Origin: an uncultured Pseudomonadota bacterium
Lineage (GTDB): Bacteria > Pseudomonadota > Gammaproteobacteria > Burkholderiales > CAIKXV01
Length of the DNA: 47,432 bases
NCBI GenBank assembly: GCA_903831455.1
Contig: CAIKXV010000274.1
Span: forward strand, 1 to 47,432
Direction of reading: 5' to 3'
This document shows positions 14,703-24,600 of this stretch, in pieces (position 1 is the first letter of the stretch; each line of letters starts with the position of its first letter). The notes beneath the pieces were generated by a model that saw only the letters and a program-made list of their open reading frames with translations, was not told the origin of the DNA and made no database searches. Made by a program: the position numbers and the translations under genes.

Positions 14703-15158
14703 TCAGCGGTAATGGTGCAGCAGTTCGAGCGGGTAGCGGTGTCCGGCGAGGTGGTCCTCGACGCATTGCAGCAGCAGGGGGCTGCGATGCCGGTCCCGGC
14801 CGCTGCGGATCTCGTCCGGGGTCTGCCAGAGCGCGCGCACGATGCCGTCGTCCAGGCGGCGCGCCGGGTCGTGGCCGACCACCTCGCCGGCGAACGCGAA
14901 GCGCAGGTAGGTCAGCCCGAGTTCGGCGACCGGCAGGCTGTACACGCCCACGAGGCTCGTCGGGCGGAAGTGGTAGCCGGATTCTTCCAGCGTCTCGCGG
15001 ACCACGGCGTCGAGCAGGGTCTCGCCGGGCTCCCAGTGCCCCGCGGGCTGGTTCAGGCGCAGCCCTGTCGACGTGTGCTCCTCGATCAGGAGGAACCGTC
15101 CGTCGCGTTCGACCAGGGCCGCGACGACGACATTGGGCTTCCAGACGTCCTGGGCCAT
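14703..15158 (-). CDS. nudJ: Nudix phosphohydrolase, NudJ type
   Basis: A 151-residue Nudix hydrolase. The Nudix box is intact: G-H-W-E-P-G-E then R-E-T-L-E-E-S-G-Y at the consensus spacing. Family members hydrolyse nucleoside di- and triphosphates and, for NudJ, HMP pyrophosphate. The assignment to NudJ rests mainly on adjacency to mnmA and on N-terminal similarity ([22 protein letters not shown]). The frame is open 16 codons further upstream, without conservation. Confidence 0.88.
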   Translation of the reverse strand: MAQDVWKPNVVVAALVERDGRFLLIEEHTSTGLRLNQPAGHWEPGETLLDAVVRETLEESGYHFRPTSLVGVYSLPVAELGLTYLRFAFAGEVVGHDPARRLDDGIVRALWQTPDEIRSGRDRHRSPLLLQCVEDHLAGHRYPLELLHHYR

Positions 15159-15203
15159 GCGGGGGTGACTCCGCTCCTCCGCCCGGCGCGGGTGGCGGGC
15201 GCA

Positions 15204-15235
15204 CAAAAAAGAAAAGCGGGGCTTGCGCCCCGCTT
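15204..15235 (-). terminator. Intrinsic terminator of the lysine-rich small protein gene
   Basis: On the minus strand: a perfect 9-bp stem (AAGCGGGGC / GCCCCGCTT) with a four-base GCAA loop, followed by TTCTTTTTT. It lies 29 bp after the small gene and ends 45 bp before the nudJ start, separating the two units. It is the only classical U-tract terminator I see in the window. Confidence 0.92.
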
Positions 15236-15264
15236 CCCGCTGCGAGCTCGAGGCTCGCGGGCGA

Positions 15265-15390
15265 TTACTTCTTGTCGGCCTTCTTCTCGGCCTTCTTCTC
15301 TTCTTTCTTCGGCTCGGCGGCCACGACGATCGACGAGGCGGTCACGGCGGCGAAGAGGCCAGCGAAGAGGGCGGCAAGCAGCTTTTTCAT
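15265..15390 (-). CDS. Small secreted lysine-rich protein
   Basis: A 41-residue product: signal peptide MKKLLAALFAGLFAAVTAS followed by SIVVAA, then a mature part of about 16 residues made only of Glu, Pro, Lys, Ala and Asp (EPKKEEKKAEKKADKK). GAAGGA sits at ideal spacing before the ATG, and a perfect terminator follows, so the gene is very probably real and monocistronic. I know similar unnamed small periplasmic proteins from Burkholderiales but no function. The 20 codons upstream in frame are poorly supported. Likely secreted by Sec to the periplasm. Confidence 0.85.
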   Translation of the reverse strand: MKKLLAALFAGLFAAVTASSIVVAAEPKKEEKKAEKKADKK

Positions 15391-15406
15391 GGTTTTTTCC
15401 TTCAAG

Positions 15407-15426
15407 GTTGGACTGATCAGTACAAC
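15407..15426. promoter_or_regulatory. Palindrome in the leader of the lysine-rich small gene
   Basis: GTTGGACTGATCAGTACAAC: inverted repeat with a perfect 10-bp core (ACTGATCAGT) and matching GTTG/CAAC outer arms, interrupted by one unpaired position on each side. It lies 16 bp before the start codon, next to the ribosome-binding site. It could be a repressor operator or an RNA hairpin controlling translation. Confidence 0.5.
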
Positions 15427-15861
15427 TGCCGAGGACATCGGCATCGTCAATAACGAACCCTCGCGGGATCGGTTGACAGCGTGGAGACTCGCAGACCGTG
15501 CCTGGCGGGTGTACTGCCTGACAAAACCGTACGGGTCGTCCGTTCGAGTCGGGAATCCTCGGAAAGTTCCCTGACTCGGCGGACAATATTACACGCTCGC
15601 GCGTCACTCGATGTGAAATTTACCCGACACGCCTGACTGTCAGCCAGACGTGACAGGTGGCGAATCGATGCGCGCCGCCAGGGGGCCGATGGCCGGCATC
15701 CACGGTCTGGCCGCGCCGACCGACTGCGCGGCGACCCGGCGGGGGCGAGGGGGCGACGAGGGATGGGCTCGATGCAGGGGCGAGCACACGCGCCGCCCGC
15801 TCGCCGAGCGGGCGCCTTCCGGCGAGCGCCGGGACATCCCGCCGGGTTCGATTCAGCGGCA

Positions 15862-15901
15862 CCCCGGGCGCCGCAACCGTGGCGGCTTCCGACGCCCGGG
15901 G
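15862..15901 (-). terminator. Hairpin downstream of the cold-shock gene
   Basis: A perfect 9-bp stem (ccccgggcg / cgcccgggg) with a smaller inner ccgc/gcgg stem begins 13 bp after the stop codon. There is no U-tract, so it may act as an RNA-stabilising 3' structure rather than an intrinsic terminator. Confidence 0.4.
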
Positions 15902-15914
15902 CCAGCGGCGGCGC

Positions 15915-16121
15915 TCAGCCCGCGCGCTGGATGTTGGACGCCTGCTTGCCCTTCTGGCCCTGGGTGACCTCGAAGGTCACCTTCTCGCCTTCCTTGAGCG
16001 TCTTGAACCCGTTCATGTTGATCGCGGAGAAATGCGCGAACAGGTCCTCGCTGCCGTCGTCGGGTGTGATGAAGCCGTAGCCCTTCGAGTCGTTGAACCA
16101 CTTCACGGTGCCCGTTGCCAT
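15915..16121 (-). CDS. Cold-shock domain protein, CspA family
   Basis: A 68-residue single cold-shock domain. RNA-binding motifs RNP1 (KGYGFITP) and RNP2 (DLFAHFSAI) are intact. Such proteins melt RNA secondary structure, at low temperature or constitutively. AGAGGA precedes the ATG. The likely promoter lies about 175 bp upstream, giving a long leader typical of cspA-type genes. Confidence 0.95.
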   Translation of the reverse strand: MATGTVKWFNDSKGYGFITPDDGSEDLFAHFSAINMNGFKTLKEGEKVTFEVTQGQKGKQASNIQRAG

Positions 16122-16294
16122 GAGTCACGTCCTCTTGCGGTCTGCGTCGTTCCAGCGCGAAGCAACTGCCTCGGGGCCTGTGACCCTCGTGCGCCGGGAC
16201 TGGAACGTGTGCCCGCCCGCGTGTTCCGAGCCCCGGCACAAGGCAGGGACCGGACCCGGGGCGCCCAAGAGCGCGAGGACCGCCAGACTGTGAC

Positions 16295-16324
16295 TTTGTA
16301 CGCCCGCGACGGGAGGCTCGTCAA
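16295..16324 (-). promoter_or_regulatory. Promoter of the cold-shock gene
   Basis: On the minus strand: TTGACG, 18-bp spacer, TACAAA. A start about 7 bp downstream would give a leader of roughly 165 nucleotides, close to the long 5' region known for E. coli cspA. Confidence 0.6.
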
Positions 16325-16371
16325 GCGTTCGCCACGCTCGATCCGGATGCGCGCTACACGGGCGCCCGCCC

Positions 16372-16399
16372 TTGCAGTTTCCGTCACTTGGTCCAGAAT
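16372..16399 (+). promoter_or_regulatory. Possible clpS-clpA promoter
   Basis: TTGCAG, 16-bp spacer, CAGAAT. Each hexamer matches consensus at four positions. The expected leader is about 105 nucleotides. Confidence 0.33.
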
Positions 16400-16512
16400 G
16401 GAGTCATTCGGTCTCCAGGGACACCGGTGGTGACGCGACTCGAGGCAGCCCCAGGGCAGTGCGGCGCGATCGACCGGCGGTCTTTCGACTCACGGCACTC
16501 ACGGTTCAGGCG

Positions 16513-16821
16513 ATGGCAGCGCAGGGTTCTGACGGCACGATCCTCGAGACGACCCGGGCTCGCGTCAAGCCGCCGCCGCTGTTCAAGGTGCTCCTGCTCA
16601 ACGACGACTACACGCCGATGGATTTCGTCGTGGCCGTCCTGCAGTCGGTCTTCGCCATGACGCGCGAACGCGCCACCCAGGTCATGCTGAAGGTCCACCA
16701 CGAGGGCATGGGCGTTTGCGGCGTGTATCCTCGTGATCTGGCCGAATCGAAGGTCGAACAGGTGCTGGCCTTCGCCCGCAAGCACCAGCATCCGCTGCAG
16801 TGCGTGATGGAAGAGAACTAG
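16513..16821 (+). CDS. clpS: ATP-dependent Clp protease adaptor ClpS
   Basis: A 102-residue adaptor that presents N-degron substrates to ClpA. The binding-pocket segment [27 protein letters not shown] and the later [16 protein letters not shown] and [10 protein letters not shown] are standard. The frame is open upstream, but homology begins at this ATG. The stop codon abuts the clpA start codon directly, so the two are translationally coupled. Confidence 0.96.
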   Translation: MAAQGSDGTILETTRARVKPPPLFKVLLLNDDYTPMDFVVAVLQSVFAMTRERATQVMLKVHHEGMGVCGVYPRDLAESKVEQVLAFARKHQHPLQCVMEEN

Positions 16822-19119
<2,298 letters not shown>

Positions 19120-19381
19120 GGCGCTCCGGCCGTCCCCCGAACGCCGCCCGTTCCCGGGACGCCGGTCGTCCCTGGCGGGCGAGCCCTGGCCGTGGCCCGG
19201 GCGCCGGCCGGGTGGGCAACTCGTGCGCGGGCGCCGATGCTCGCCGGATGGCCGCACCGAGTCGGCGCGCGGGGCGAGTCGGCCCGCGGTCGCGGGTCAC
19301 GGCGCCATCGATCCTCCGCATCGGCGCGCCTGGCCGCCTCGCACGGCGCGCTCGCGCGAGGCGGACGCGAGCGCCCGCCGA

Positions 19382-20650
19382 TCAGCCCAGCGCGTCCGCC
19401 CAGATGTTGCGGGCCCACGCGTAGGCGTACTGCCCCTCGAGTTCGGTGCGTCCCGGCGACAGGCCGCCCGCACCCGGCACCGGCACCAGGGTCTTCTGCT
19501 TCGGGTCGTACTTGTGCACCGAGGCGACATGCACGGCCTCGGTGGTGGTGAGGAAGCTGTAGCAGGTGTTCGCGATGATCGGCGACTCGGAGACCGGCTG
19601 GCCGGTGATGCGCGCGATCACGGCCGCGGCGGCGACCTTCGCGTGGTTGTTCGCCATGAAGCCGGACTTCGGCATGGCCGGGGCCGCCGCGATCGCATCG
19701 CCGATCACGTGCACACCCGGGATCTTCTGCGACTCGAAGCCGAGGAACTCGACGCCTACCCACTGGCGGTTGACCGTGATCAGGCCCTCCGCGATACGAC
19801 CGGCGCGCTGGGGCGGGATCACGTTGAACAGGTCCGCCTTCACGTCCTCGACCTGAAGGCGCGCGGTGCGGTTGCGCAGGTCGAACTCGACCAGTTCGCT
19901 GTTGGGACGATATTCCACGATGCCCTTGTAGCGCTCGGCCCAGACCGCCTTGAACAGTGCCGGCTTGGAGGTGACGTCCGGGTTGGCATCGAGGATGAGC
20001 AGCTTGGAGCGCGGCTTGGCCTTGCGGAAGTAGTCGGCGACGACCGAGGCGCGCTCGTACGGGCCGGGCGGGCAGCGATACGGGGCGCGCGGGATCGAGA
20101 TCGCGAACGTGCCTCCGTCGGGCATGGCCTCCAGGCGGCGGCGCAGTTCGACCGTCTGCGGTCCGGCCCGCCACGCGTGCAGCACCTGCTCCTGGGCCTG
20201 GGGGGATTCGAGGCCGGGGATCTGCGAGTAGAGGAAGTCGATGCCCGGGGCGACCACCAGGCGATCCCAGGGCAGCGCATCGCCGCGGGCGAGCCGCACC
20301 ACGCGCCGCTCGTAGTCGATGGCGACGGCTTCGTCGCGCACCACCCGCACGCCATGGCGACCGAGGCCGTCGTAGCGCACGGTCAGGTTCTCGATGCGCT
20401 CGGTTCCCGCCAGCACCAGGTTGCTGATCGGGCAGGAGACGAAGGCCTCGTTGCGTTCGACCAGGGTGACCTCGAGCCGGGGCTCCCACAGCTTGAGGTA
20501 CTTCGCAGCCGTGGCCCCGCCATAGCCGCCCCCGATCACCACGACGCGCGCGAGGGGGCGCTGCGAGAAACTGGCGCAGCCGGACAGGGCGAGCGAGCCG
20601 GCACCCGCGCCGGCGGCAAGCAGGAAGTGACGTCGGTCCAATGCGGTCAT
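19382..20650 (-). CDS. fccB: Flavocytochrome c sulfide dehydrogenase, flavoprotein subunit FccB
   Basis: Oxidises sulfide in the periplasm and passes electrons to FccA. The 422-residue precursor starts with a twin-arginine signal (LDRRHFLLAAG) that also carries a lipobox (LSGC, Cys25). The FAD motif VVVIGGGYGGATAAKYL follows. Family cysteines are conserved: SC73PISN, where FAD is covalently attached in Allochromatium, RCPPGPYERAS and NTCYSF, the redox disulfide pair. INLIPPQRAG-like (NVIPPQRAG), GDAIAAAPMPKSG-like and the C-terminal YAYAWARNIW blocks agree. GAGGAG precedes the ATG; fccA ends 13 bp upstream. Confidence 0.93.
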   Translation of the reverse strand: MTALDRRHFLLAAGAGAGSLALSGCASFSQRPLARVVVIGGGYGGATAAKYLKLWEPRLEVTLVERNEAFVSCPISNLVLAGTERIENLTVRYDGLGRHGVRVVRDEAVAIDYERRVVRLARGDALPWDRLVVAPGIDFLYSQIPGLESPQAQEQVLHAWRAGPQTVELRRRLEAMPDGGTFAISIPRAPYRCPPGPYERASVVADYFRKAKPRSKLLILDANPDVTSKPALFKAVWAERYKGIVEYRPNSELVEFDLRNRTARLQVEDVKADLFNVIPPQRAGRIAEGLITVNRQWVGVEFLGFESQKIPGVHVIGDAIAAAPAMPKSGFMANNHAKVAAAAVIARITGQPVSESPIIANTCYSFLTTTEAVHVASVHKYDPKQKTLVPVPGAGGLSPGRTELEGQYAYAWARNIWADALG

Positions 20651-20663
20651 GGTCTGCGGCTCC

Positions 20664-20999
20664 TCAGCGTGCGATCTTGACCGAGGCGAACCAGTCGGCG
20701 ATGCGCCGCAGTTCGTCTTCGGTGTAGCCCCGCGCATGCTGGTGCATCACGGTGGCGGGGCGCTTGCCGGTTCGAAACTCGATCAGCGCCCGATACAGAT
20801 CGTCGGCGGATCGACCTGCCAGGGCGGGCATGCCGCCCAGGGATCGTCCCTCGGTGTTGTGGCAGGCGGCGCACGACGCCGCCCAGGTACGGACCTCGCG
20901 CTCGGCGGGCGTCGCCTGCGCGAGGGCGACGGGCGACGTGCTGGCGGCGAGCAACGCCCCGGCGGCGGCGAGCCGGCGGGCGAAGGGGAACTGGGGCAT
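20664..20999 (-). CDS. fccA: Monoheme cytochrome c subunit of flavocytochrome c, FccA-like
   Basis: A 111-residue precursor with a Sec signal peptide (to about residue 28, VALAQ) and one heme site C43-A-A-C-H47. The likely axial Met is in TVMHQHARGYT. It receives electrons from FccB; the single heme resembles small green-sulfur-type FccA rather than the diheme Allochromatium subunit. GAGGAG sits seven bases before the ATG. It is first in an fccA-fccB operon with a recognisable promoter. A generic c553 cytochrome is the alternative reading; the neighbour decides. Confidence 0.87.
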   Translation of the reverse strand: MPQFPFARRLAAAGALLAASTSPVALAQATPAEREVRTWAASCAACHNTEGRSLGGMPALAGRSADDLYRALIEFRTGKRPATVMHQHARGYTEDELRRIADWFASVKIAR

Positions 21000-21055
21000 C
21001 GTGGACTCCTCTGGCGGGGGCGCAGCGACCGGAACCCGGCGTGGGGACGTGGCCG

Positions 21056-21084
21056 ATTATGGCCAAGACCCCGCCGGCCGTGAA
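21056..21084 (-). promoter_or_regulatory. fccAB promoter
   Basis: On the minus strand: TTCACG, 17-bp spacer, CATAAT (five of six to consensus). It lies 57 bp before the fccA start. The -35 overlaps a perfect palindrome. Confidence 0.55.
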
Positions 21085-21095
21085 CTGCGCAGTTC
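21082..21095. promoter_or_regulatory. Palindromic operator candidate at the fccAB promoter
   Basis: GAACTGCGCAGTTC is a perfect 14-bp palindrome that covers the upstream part of the -35 region. A second, imperfect inverted repeat (CGGATA-N4-TATTCG, 21095-21110) follows immediately. The position suits a regulator that acts at the promoter, for example a sulfide- or sulfane-responsive one, but the sequence does not identify it. Confidence 0.5.
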
Positions 21096-21359
21096 GGATA
21101 AGGATATTCGGGTCGGCGAGCGAACAGGCTCGGTGGCGCCGGTCCGGCGGGGCGTGTGTGCCAGACTTGGTCGAAGCGGCGCAACCGCAGCGCAACGCCC
21201 GGTCGCGGAGCCTGTCCCGCACCGGCAGCGTCGCAAGCGGGCAGCCGCGTGCGCCGAGCACGAGGTGCCCCCGCCGCGTGGCGGGGGCCGGGCGAAGCGG
21301 TGCCGCCACCGTCCTGCCGGAACGGCACCCAAGGTACAGCCATCAACGCGGAGTTCGTG

Positions 21360-22448
21360 ATGATCGAGCAATCCCGTCCCCGAGCCCGCGCCCGTCGGGT
21401 GCCCCGACCCTCGCGGTACGGGTCGGCACTCGCCGCCCTGGCCGCCGCGTTCGCGCTGTGCGTCCCCGCCGCACTTCTCGCGCAGGGTCCGGCGCGCGCC
21501 GTGCCGGGGGAGGCGGTGTCCCCGGCGCCGGAGGCCGAGGCGGCGCTCCGGCTGCGCGAGGCGGTCGATGCGGTCGTCCGCATCCGGATGCGCGCGTTGC
21601 GCGACGCCACGTCGATGGAACTGCTCGGTCCGGATCGCGAGGGCTCGGGCGTGCTGATCGACAGCAGCGGGCTGGTGCTCACCATCGGCTACATCGTCGT
21701 CGAGGCGGCCAGCATCGAGGTCACGCTCAGCGACGGGCGTACGCTGCCGGCCACCCTGATCGGCTTCGACACGGGTACCGGACTGGCCCTGCTGCGCACC
21801 GCCACCCCGCCCGGCCTGCGGCCGATCGAACTGGGCGACCCGGTTGCGCTGGAAGCCTCGCAGCCGGTCCTGCTCGCCAGCGCGGCCGGGGCCGCCGTCT
21901 CGTACGTCGCCTCGCGGCGCACGTTCACCGGGTACTGGGAGTACATCCTCGACGATGCGATCTTCACGCTACCCCCGCGCCCGGATTTCGCCGGGGCCTC
22001 CCTGATCGGTCGCGACGGGAAACTGCTGGGCATCGGCTCGCTGTTCGTCGCCGACGCGGCCCGGCCCAAGGCGAACGTGCCCGGGAACCTGTTCGTGCCG
22101 GTGAGCGCGCTGCGCCCGGTGCTGGGCGATCTCATCGCCAACGGGCGGCGCAGCGAGGGGCGCCCCTGGCTGGGGCTGCATACGCAGGAACTCCAGGGAC
22201 GCCTGGTCGTCATGCGGGTCACGCCGGGCAGCCCGGCTCAGCGCGCCGGACTGCGCCGCGGCGACATCATCACCGGCATTGGAGGCGAGGAGGTCGGCGG
22301 GCAGGCGGATCTGTATCGTCGCCTCTGGGCCAGCGGCAAGCCCGGCGTGCGCGTGGCCCTGCAGGTGCTGCAGGGCAACCGGATGCTCGACATCGCCATC
22401 GAGTCGATGGACCGGTTCGATCACTTCCGCCGCGCCAACGCCCTCTAG
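21360..22448 (+). CDS. Secreted HtrA/S1C-like PDZ protein lacking the catalytic triad (pseudoprotease)
   Basis: A 362-residue protein: signal peptide (residues about 20-42), a trypsin-like double barrel, and a C-terminal PDZ domain (RPWLGLHTQ, VTPGSPAQRAGLRRGDIITGI). Fold landmarks of S1C proteases are present, GSGVLIDSSGLVLTIGYIVVEAAS and GKLLGIGSLFV, but the catalytic residues are not: the His of the usual NxHVV block is Ile, the Asp of the usual TDLAVL block is Gly (TGTGLALL), and GNSGG is replaced by FAGAS. It is therefore probably a periplasmic binding or scaffold protein. GGAG precedes the ATG. Confidence 0.85.
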   Translation: MIEQSRPRARARRVPRPSRYGSALAALAAAFALCVPAALLAQGPARAVPGEAVSPAPEAEAALRLREAVDAVVRIRMRALRDATSMELLGPDREGSGVLIDSSGLVLTIGYIVVEAASIEVTLSDGRTLPATLIGFDTGTGLALLRTATPPGLRPIELGDPVALEASQPVLLASAAGAAVSYVASRRTFTGYWEYILDDAIFTLPPRPDFAGASLIGRDGKLLGIGSLFVADAARPKANVPGNLFVPVSALRPVLGDLIANGRRSEGRPWLGLHTQELQGRLVVMRVTPGSPAQRAGLRRGDIITGIGGEEVGGQADLYRRLWASGKPGVRVALQVLQGNRMLDIAIESMDRFDHFRRANAL

Positions 22449-22788
22449 CCGCAGGCCTGCGAGCGCGTGCCTCCGATCGGCTCGCGCTGCGCCCGGTGCG
22501 GTCGGGCGCGCCGTCCAGGGGGGCTCGAAGGGGTGCGATGAGTCGCTCGCGCAGGATCTCGCCGCGATGATCGCCCGATCGTCGCCGCGCGGGTGCACCG
22601 CGGATGCTTCACGCGGTCGCCCCGGCGCCCGCAGGGGCCGGTCGTTCCGGATTCGATCGGAGGTCTGCCCTGGTCCGTCGAGCGGGGGCCCGGCAACGCA
22701 GGCGAAACCGATTGCCAGTATGCTCGCGGCGCGTCCCGGCCGAGCGTGCGCCGGGGCCATCCGACCCGTCGCAGCGAGGAGACACCGC
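22449..22788. other. Non-coding gap before the amidohydrolase gene
   Basis: No credible gene. A TATGCT hexamer at 22719-22724 could be a -10 for the amidohydrolase, but there is no supporting -35. Confidence 0.5.
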
Positions 22789-23802
22789 ATGGTCATCGAC
22801 CCCCACGCGCACATCGCGCCCCTGTCGTTCATCGAGGACGTACGTCGCGGCCGCTTTGGCCGGAGCATCACCATCGAGAAGGGCAAGAAGTGGGAACTGC
22901 TCGTCTCGCGCACGACCATCCTGGGCCAGGAGCGCGTGGTACCCAATCCGCTCCCGCCGGAGACCTTCGACCTGTCGCTGCGCCTGAAGGACATGAAGCG
23001 CACCGGGGTGGACATGCAGATCTTCTCCGTGGTGCCGCCGATGACCTACTACGCGCTCGACGCCGGGCTCAACATCGAACTGTCGGCAGCCCTGAACGAC
23101 GCGATGCTCGACGTGTGCGAGCAGCATCCGGGGCGCTTCCGCTGCATGGCCCAGGTGCCGCTGCAGGCGCCCAAGGCGGCTGCCAAGGAGTTGCGGCGCG
23201 CGGTGCGCCGCGGCCACATCGGCGTGCAGATCGGATCGAACGTCGCCGGCGCCAACCTCGACGATCGAGCGCTCGACCCGTTCTGGCGCGCGGTGTCCGA
23301 TACCGACGTGCCGGTGTTCATCCACCCGGTGGACGTGATGGGCGTGAACGACCGCCTCAAGTCCTACTACCTGCGCAACTTCATCGGCAACCCGCTCGAC
23401 ACCACCATCGCGGCCGCCAGCCTGATCTTCGGCGGCGTGCTCGACCGCTTCCCGAAACTGCGCTTCCTGCTGGCGCACACCGGGGGCTTCACGCCCTGGA
23501 TCATGGGGCGCTGGCGCCATGGCTACGGAGAGCGCCAGGAGCCGAAGGTCAATGGTGCCGTCTCGCCCGAGCGCTACCTGCGCCGCTTCCACTTCGACAC
23601 CATCATCCACGATGCGCAGGCGCTGCAGTTCGCGGTCGACAAGCTGGGCAAGGATCGCGTCGTGTACGGCACCGACTACCCGTTCGACATGGGCTGGCTG
23701 GGCAAGGCGCGCGCCGTGCGCGGACTGGCGCAGATGGACGAGGCGGTCCAGAAGCGCATCCTCGAGGGCAACACGCGTCGCCTCTACGGCCTGAAGGGTT
23801 GA
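22789..23802 (+). CDS. Amidohydrolase-2 family metal-dependent hydrolase/decarboxylase (ACMSD-like)
   Basis: A 337-residue TIM-barrel protein of the family that includes aminocarboxymuconate-semialdehyde decarboxylase and other non-oxidative decarboxylases. Metal ligands are visible: DPHAHIAP near the N-terminus, the His of VFIHPVD, the His of LLAHTGGF and the Asp of YGTDYPFDMGW. AGGAG precedes the ATG at good spacing. The substrate is unknown. Two cytochrome c genes follow on the same strand, starting 20 bp later, which suggests co-transcription. Confidence 0.9.
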   Translation: MVIDPHAHIAPLSFIEDVRRGRFGRSITIEKGKKWELLVSRTTILGQERVVPNPLPPETFDLSLRLKDMKRTGVDMQIFSVVPPMTYYALDAGLNIELSAALNDAMLDVCEQHPGRFRCMAQVPLQAPKAAAKELRRAVRRGHIGVQIGSNVAGANLDDRALDPFWRAVSDTDVPVFIHPVDVMGVNDRLKSYYLRNFIGNPLDTTIAAASLIFGGVLDRFPKLRFLLAHTGGFTPWIMGRWRHGYGERQEPKVNGAVSPERYLRRFHFDTIIHDAQALQFAVDKLGKDRVVYGTDYPFDMGWLGKARAVRGLAQMDEAVQKRILEGNTRRLYGLKG

Positions 23803-23822
23803 GGTTGCCGCAGGTCGGGCCG

Positions 23823-24599
23823 ATGCGGGCTGCGGGAAGCTTGCGCGACCGCATCGGCAGCGTCCGCCGGCCATCGGGGCGCGGCGGGCGAACCCTCCTG
23901 CGGACGCTCGCCGTGCTGGCGTTGTCCGTCGACCTCGCCCGCGCCGCGCCTGCAGCCCTGCCTTCGCCGACGGCGATCGACGCGCAGGCAATGGCGCGCA
24001 GGATGCAGGCGTGCACGCCCTGCCACGGTCCCGAAGGGCGGGCGACGCCCGAGGGGTACTTCCCCCGGATCGCGGGCAAGCCCGCCGGTTACCTGCACAA
24101 CCAGCTGCTCAACTTCCGCGACGGGCGGCGCGGACACGCCGCGATGGTGCATCTGGTCACGCCGCTCACCGACGCGTACCTGCGCGAGATCGCGGTCTAC
24201 TTCTCCCGGCTCAGCCTGCCCTATCCGCCGCCGCCTCCTGCCCGGGCATCGGCCGAGCGACTGGAGCGCGGGCAGGCCCTCGCGCTTCGGGGCGACCCCG
24301 CTCGGCGAGTGCCTGCGTGCGCGGCCTGCCACGGAGCGGCCCTCACCGGGGCGCGTCCGGCGCTGCCGGGGTTGCTGGGCCTGTCGGCCGACTACATCGT
24401 GGCCCAACTGGGCGCGTGGAAGACGGGTGCGCGCCGCGCCGCAGCGCCCGACTGCATGGCCGACATCGCGCGCACACTGGTACCCGAGGACGTCGCCGCC
24501 GTCGCCGAGTGGCTCGCGGCCCAGCCCGTGCCCGACCTGGGACGCGCGATCGCGCGGCTGCCGGCGCCGATGCCGGTGCGCTGCGGCAGCGGGGGCTGA
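23823..24599 (+). CDS. Diheme cytochrome c, c4-like, exported
   Basis: A 258-residue protein with an N-terminal hydrophobic export segment (residues about 24-40) and two heme sites, CTPCH at residue 64 and CAACH at residue 166, each heading a c-type domain; this is the cytochrome c4 arrangement. It would carry electrons in the periplasm. The ATG has no strong ribosome-binding site; translation may be coupled to the amidohydrolase upstream. The next cytochrome starts one base after its stop codon. Confidence 0.85.
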   Translation: MRAAGSLRDRIGSVRRPSGRGGRTLLRTLAVLALSVDLARAAPAALPSPTAIDAQAMARRMQACTPCHGPEGRATPEGYFPRIAGKPAGYLHNQLLNFRDGRRGHAAMVHLVTPLTDAYLREIAVYFSRLSLPYPPPPPARASAERLERGQALALRGDPARRVPACAACHGAALTGARPALPGLLGLSADYIVAQLGAWKTGARRAAAPDCMADIARTLVPEDVAAVAEWLAAQPVPDLGRAIARLPAPMPVRCGSGG

Positions 24600-24600
24600 G

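Larger units (their letters stand above)
15391..15914. other. Non-coding gap upstream of the lysine-rich gene
   Basis: Comparatively AT-richer between about 15390 and 15660. It holds a 20-bp palindrome near the start codon, smaller inverted repeats (TCAC-N5-GTGA at 15604-15616; CTGAC-T-GTCAG at 15633-15643) and TTGACG on the minus strand, but no hexamer pair I would call a promoter with confidence. The distal part holds the hairpin after the cold-shock gene. Confidence 0.55.
16122..16512. other. Divergent control region between the cold-shock gene and clpS
   Basis: No gene is visible here. It contains a good sigma-70-type promoter towards the cold-shock gene and a weaker one towards clpS; the rest would be the two leaders. 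Confidence 0.6.
21000..21359. other. Divergent control region between fccAB and the HtrA-like gene
   Basis: It holds the fccA promoter and two inverted repeats near it. Towards the plus-strand gene I see only a good ribosome-binding site (GGAG) and no clear promoter. Confidence 0.55.

Noticed and set aside
15465-15510. Plus-strand TTGACA at about 15473 as a promoter
   Set aside because: No -10 at suitable spacing, and no plus-strand gene lies downstream for about 1 kb.
15843-15856. cgggttcgattcag, another T-loop-like string
   Set aside because: No matching stem and no cloverleaf partners nearby.
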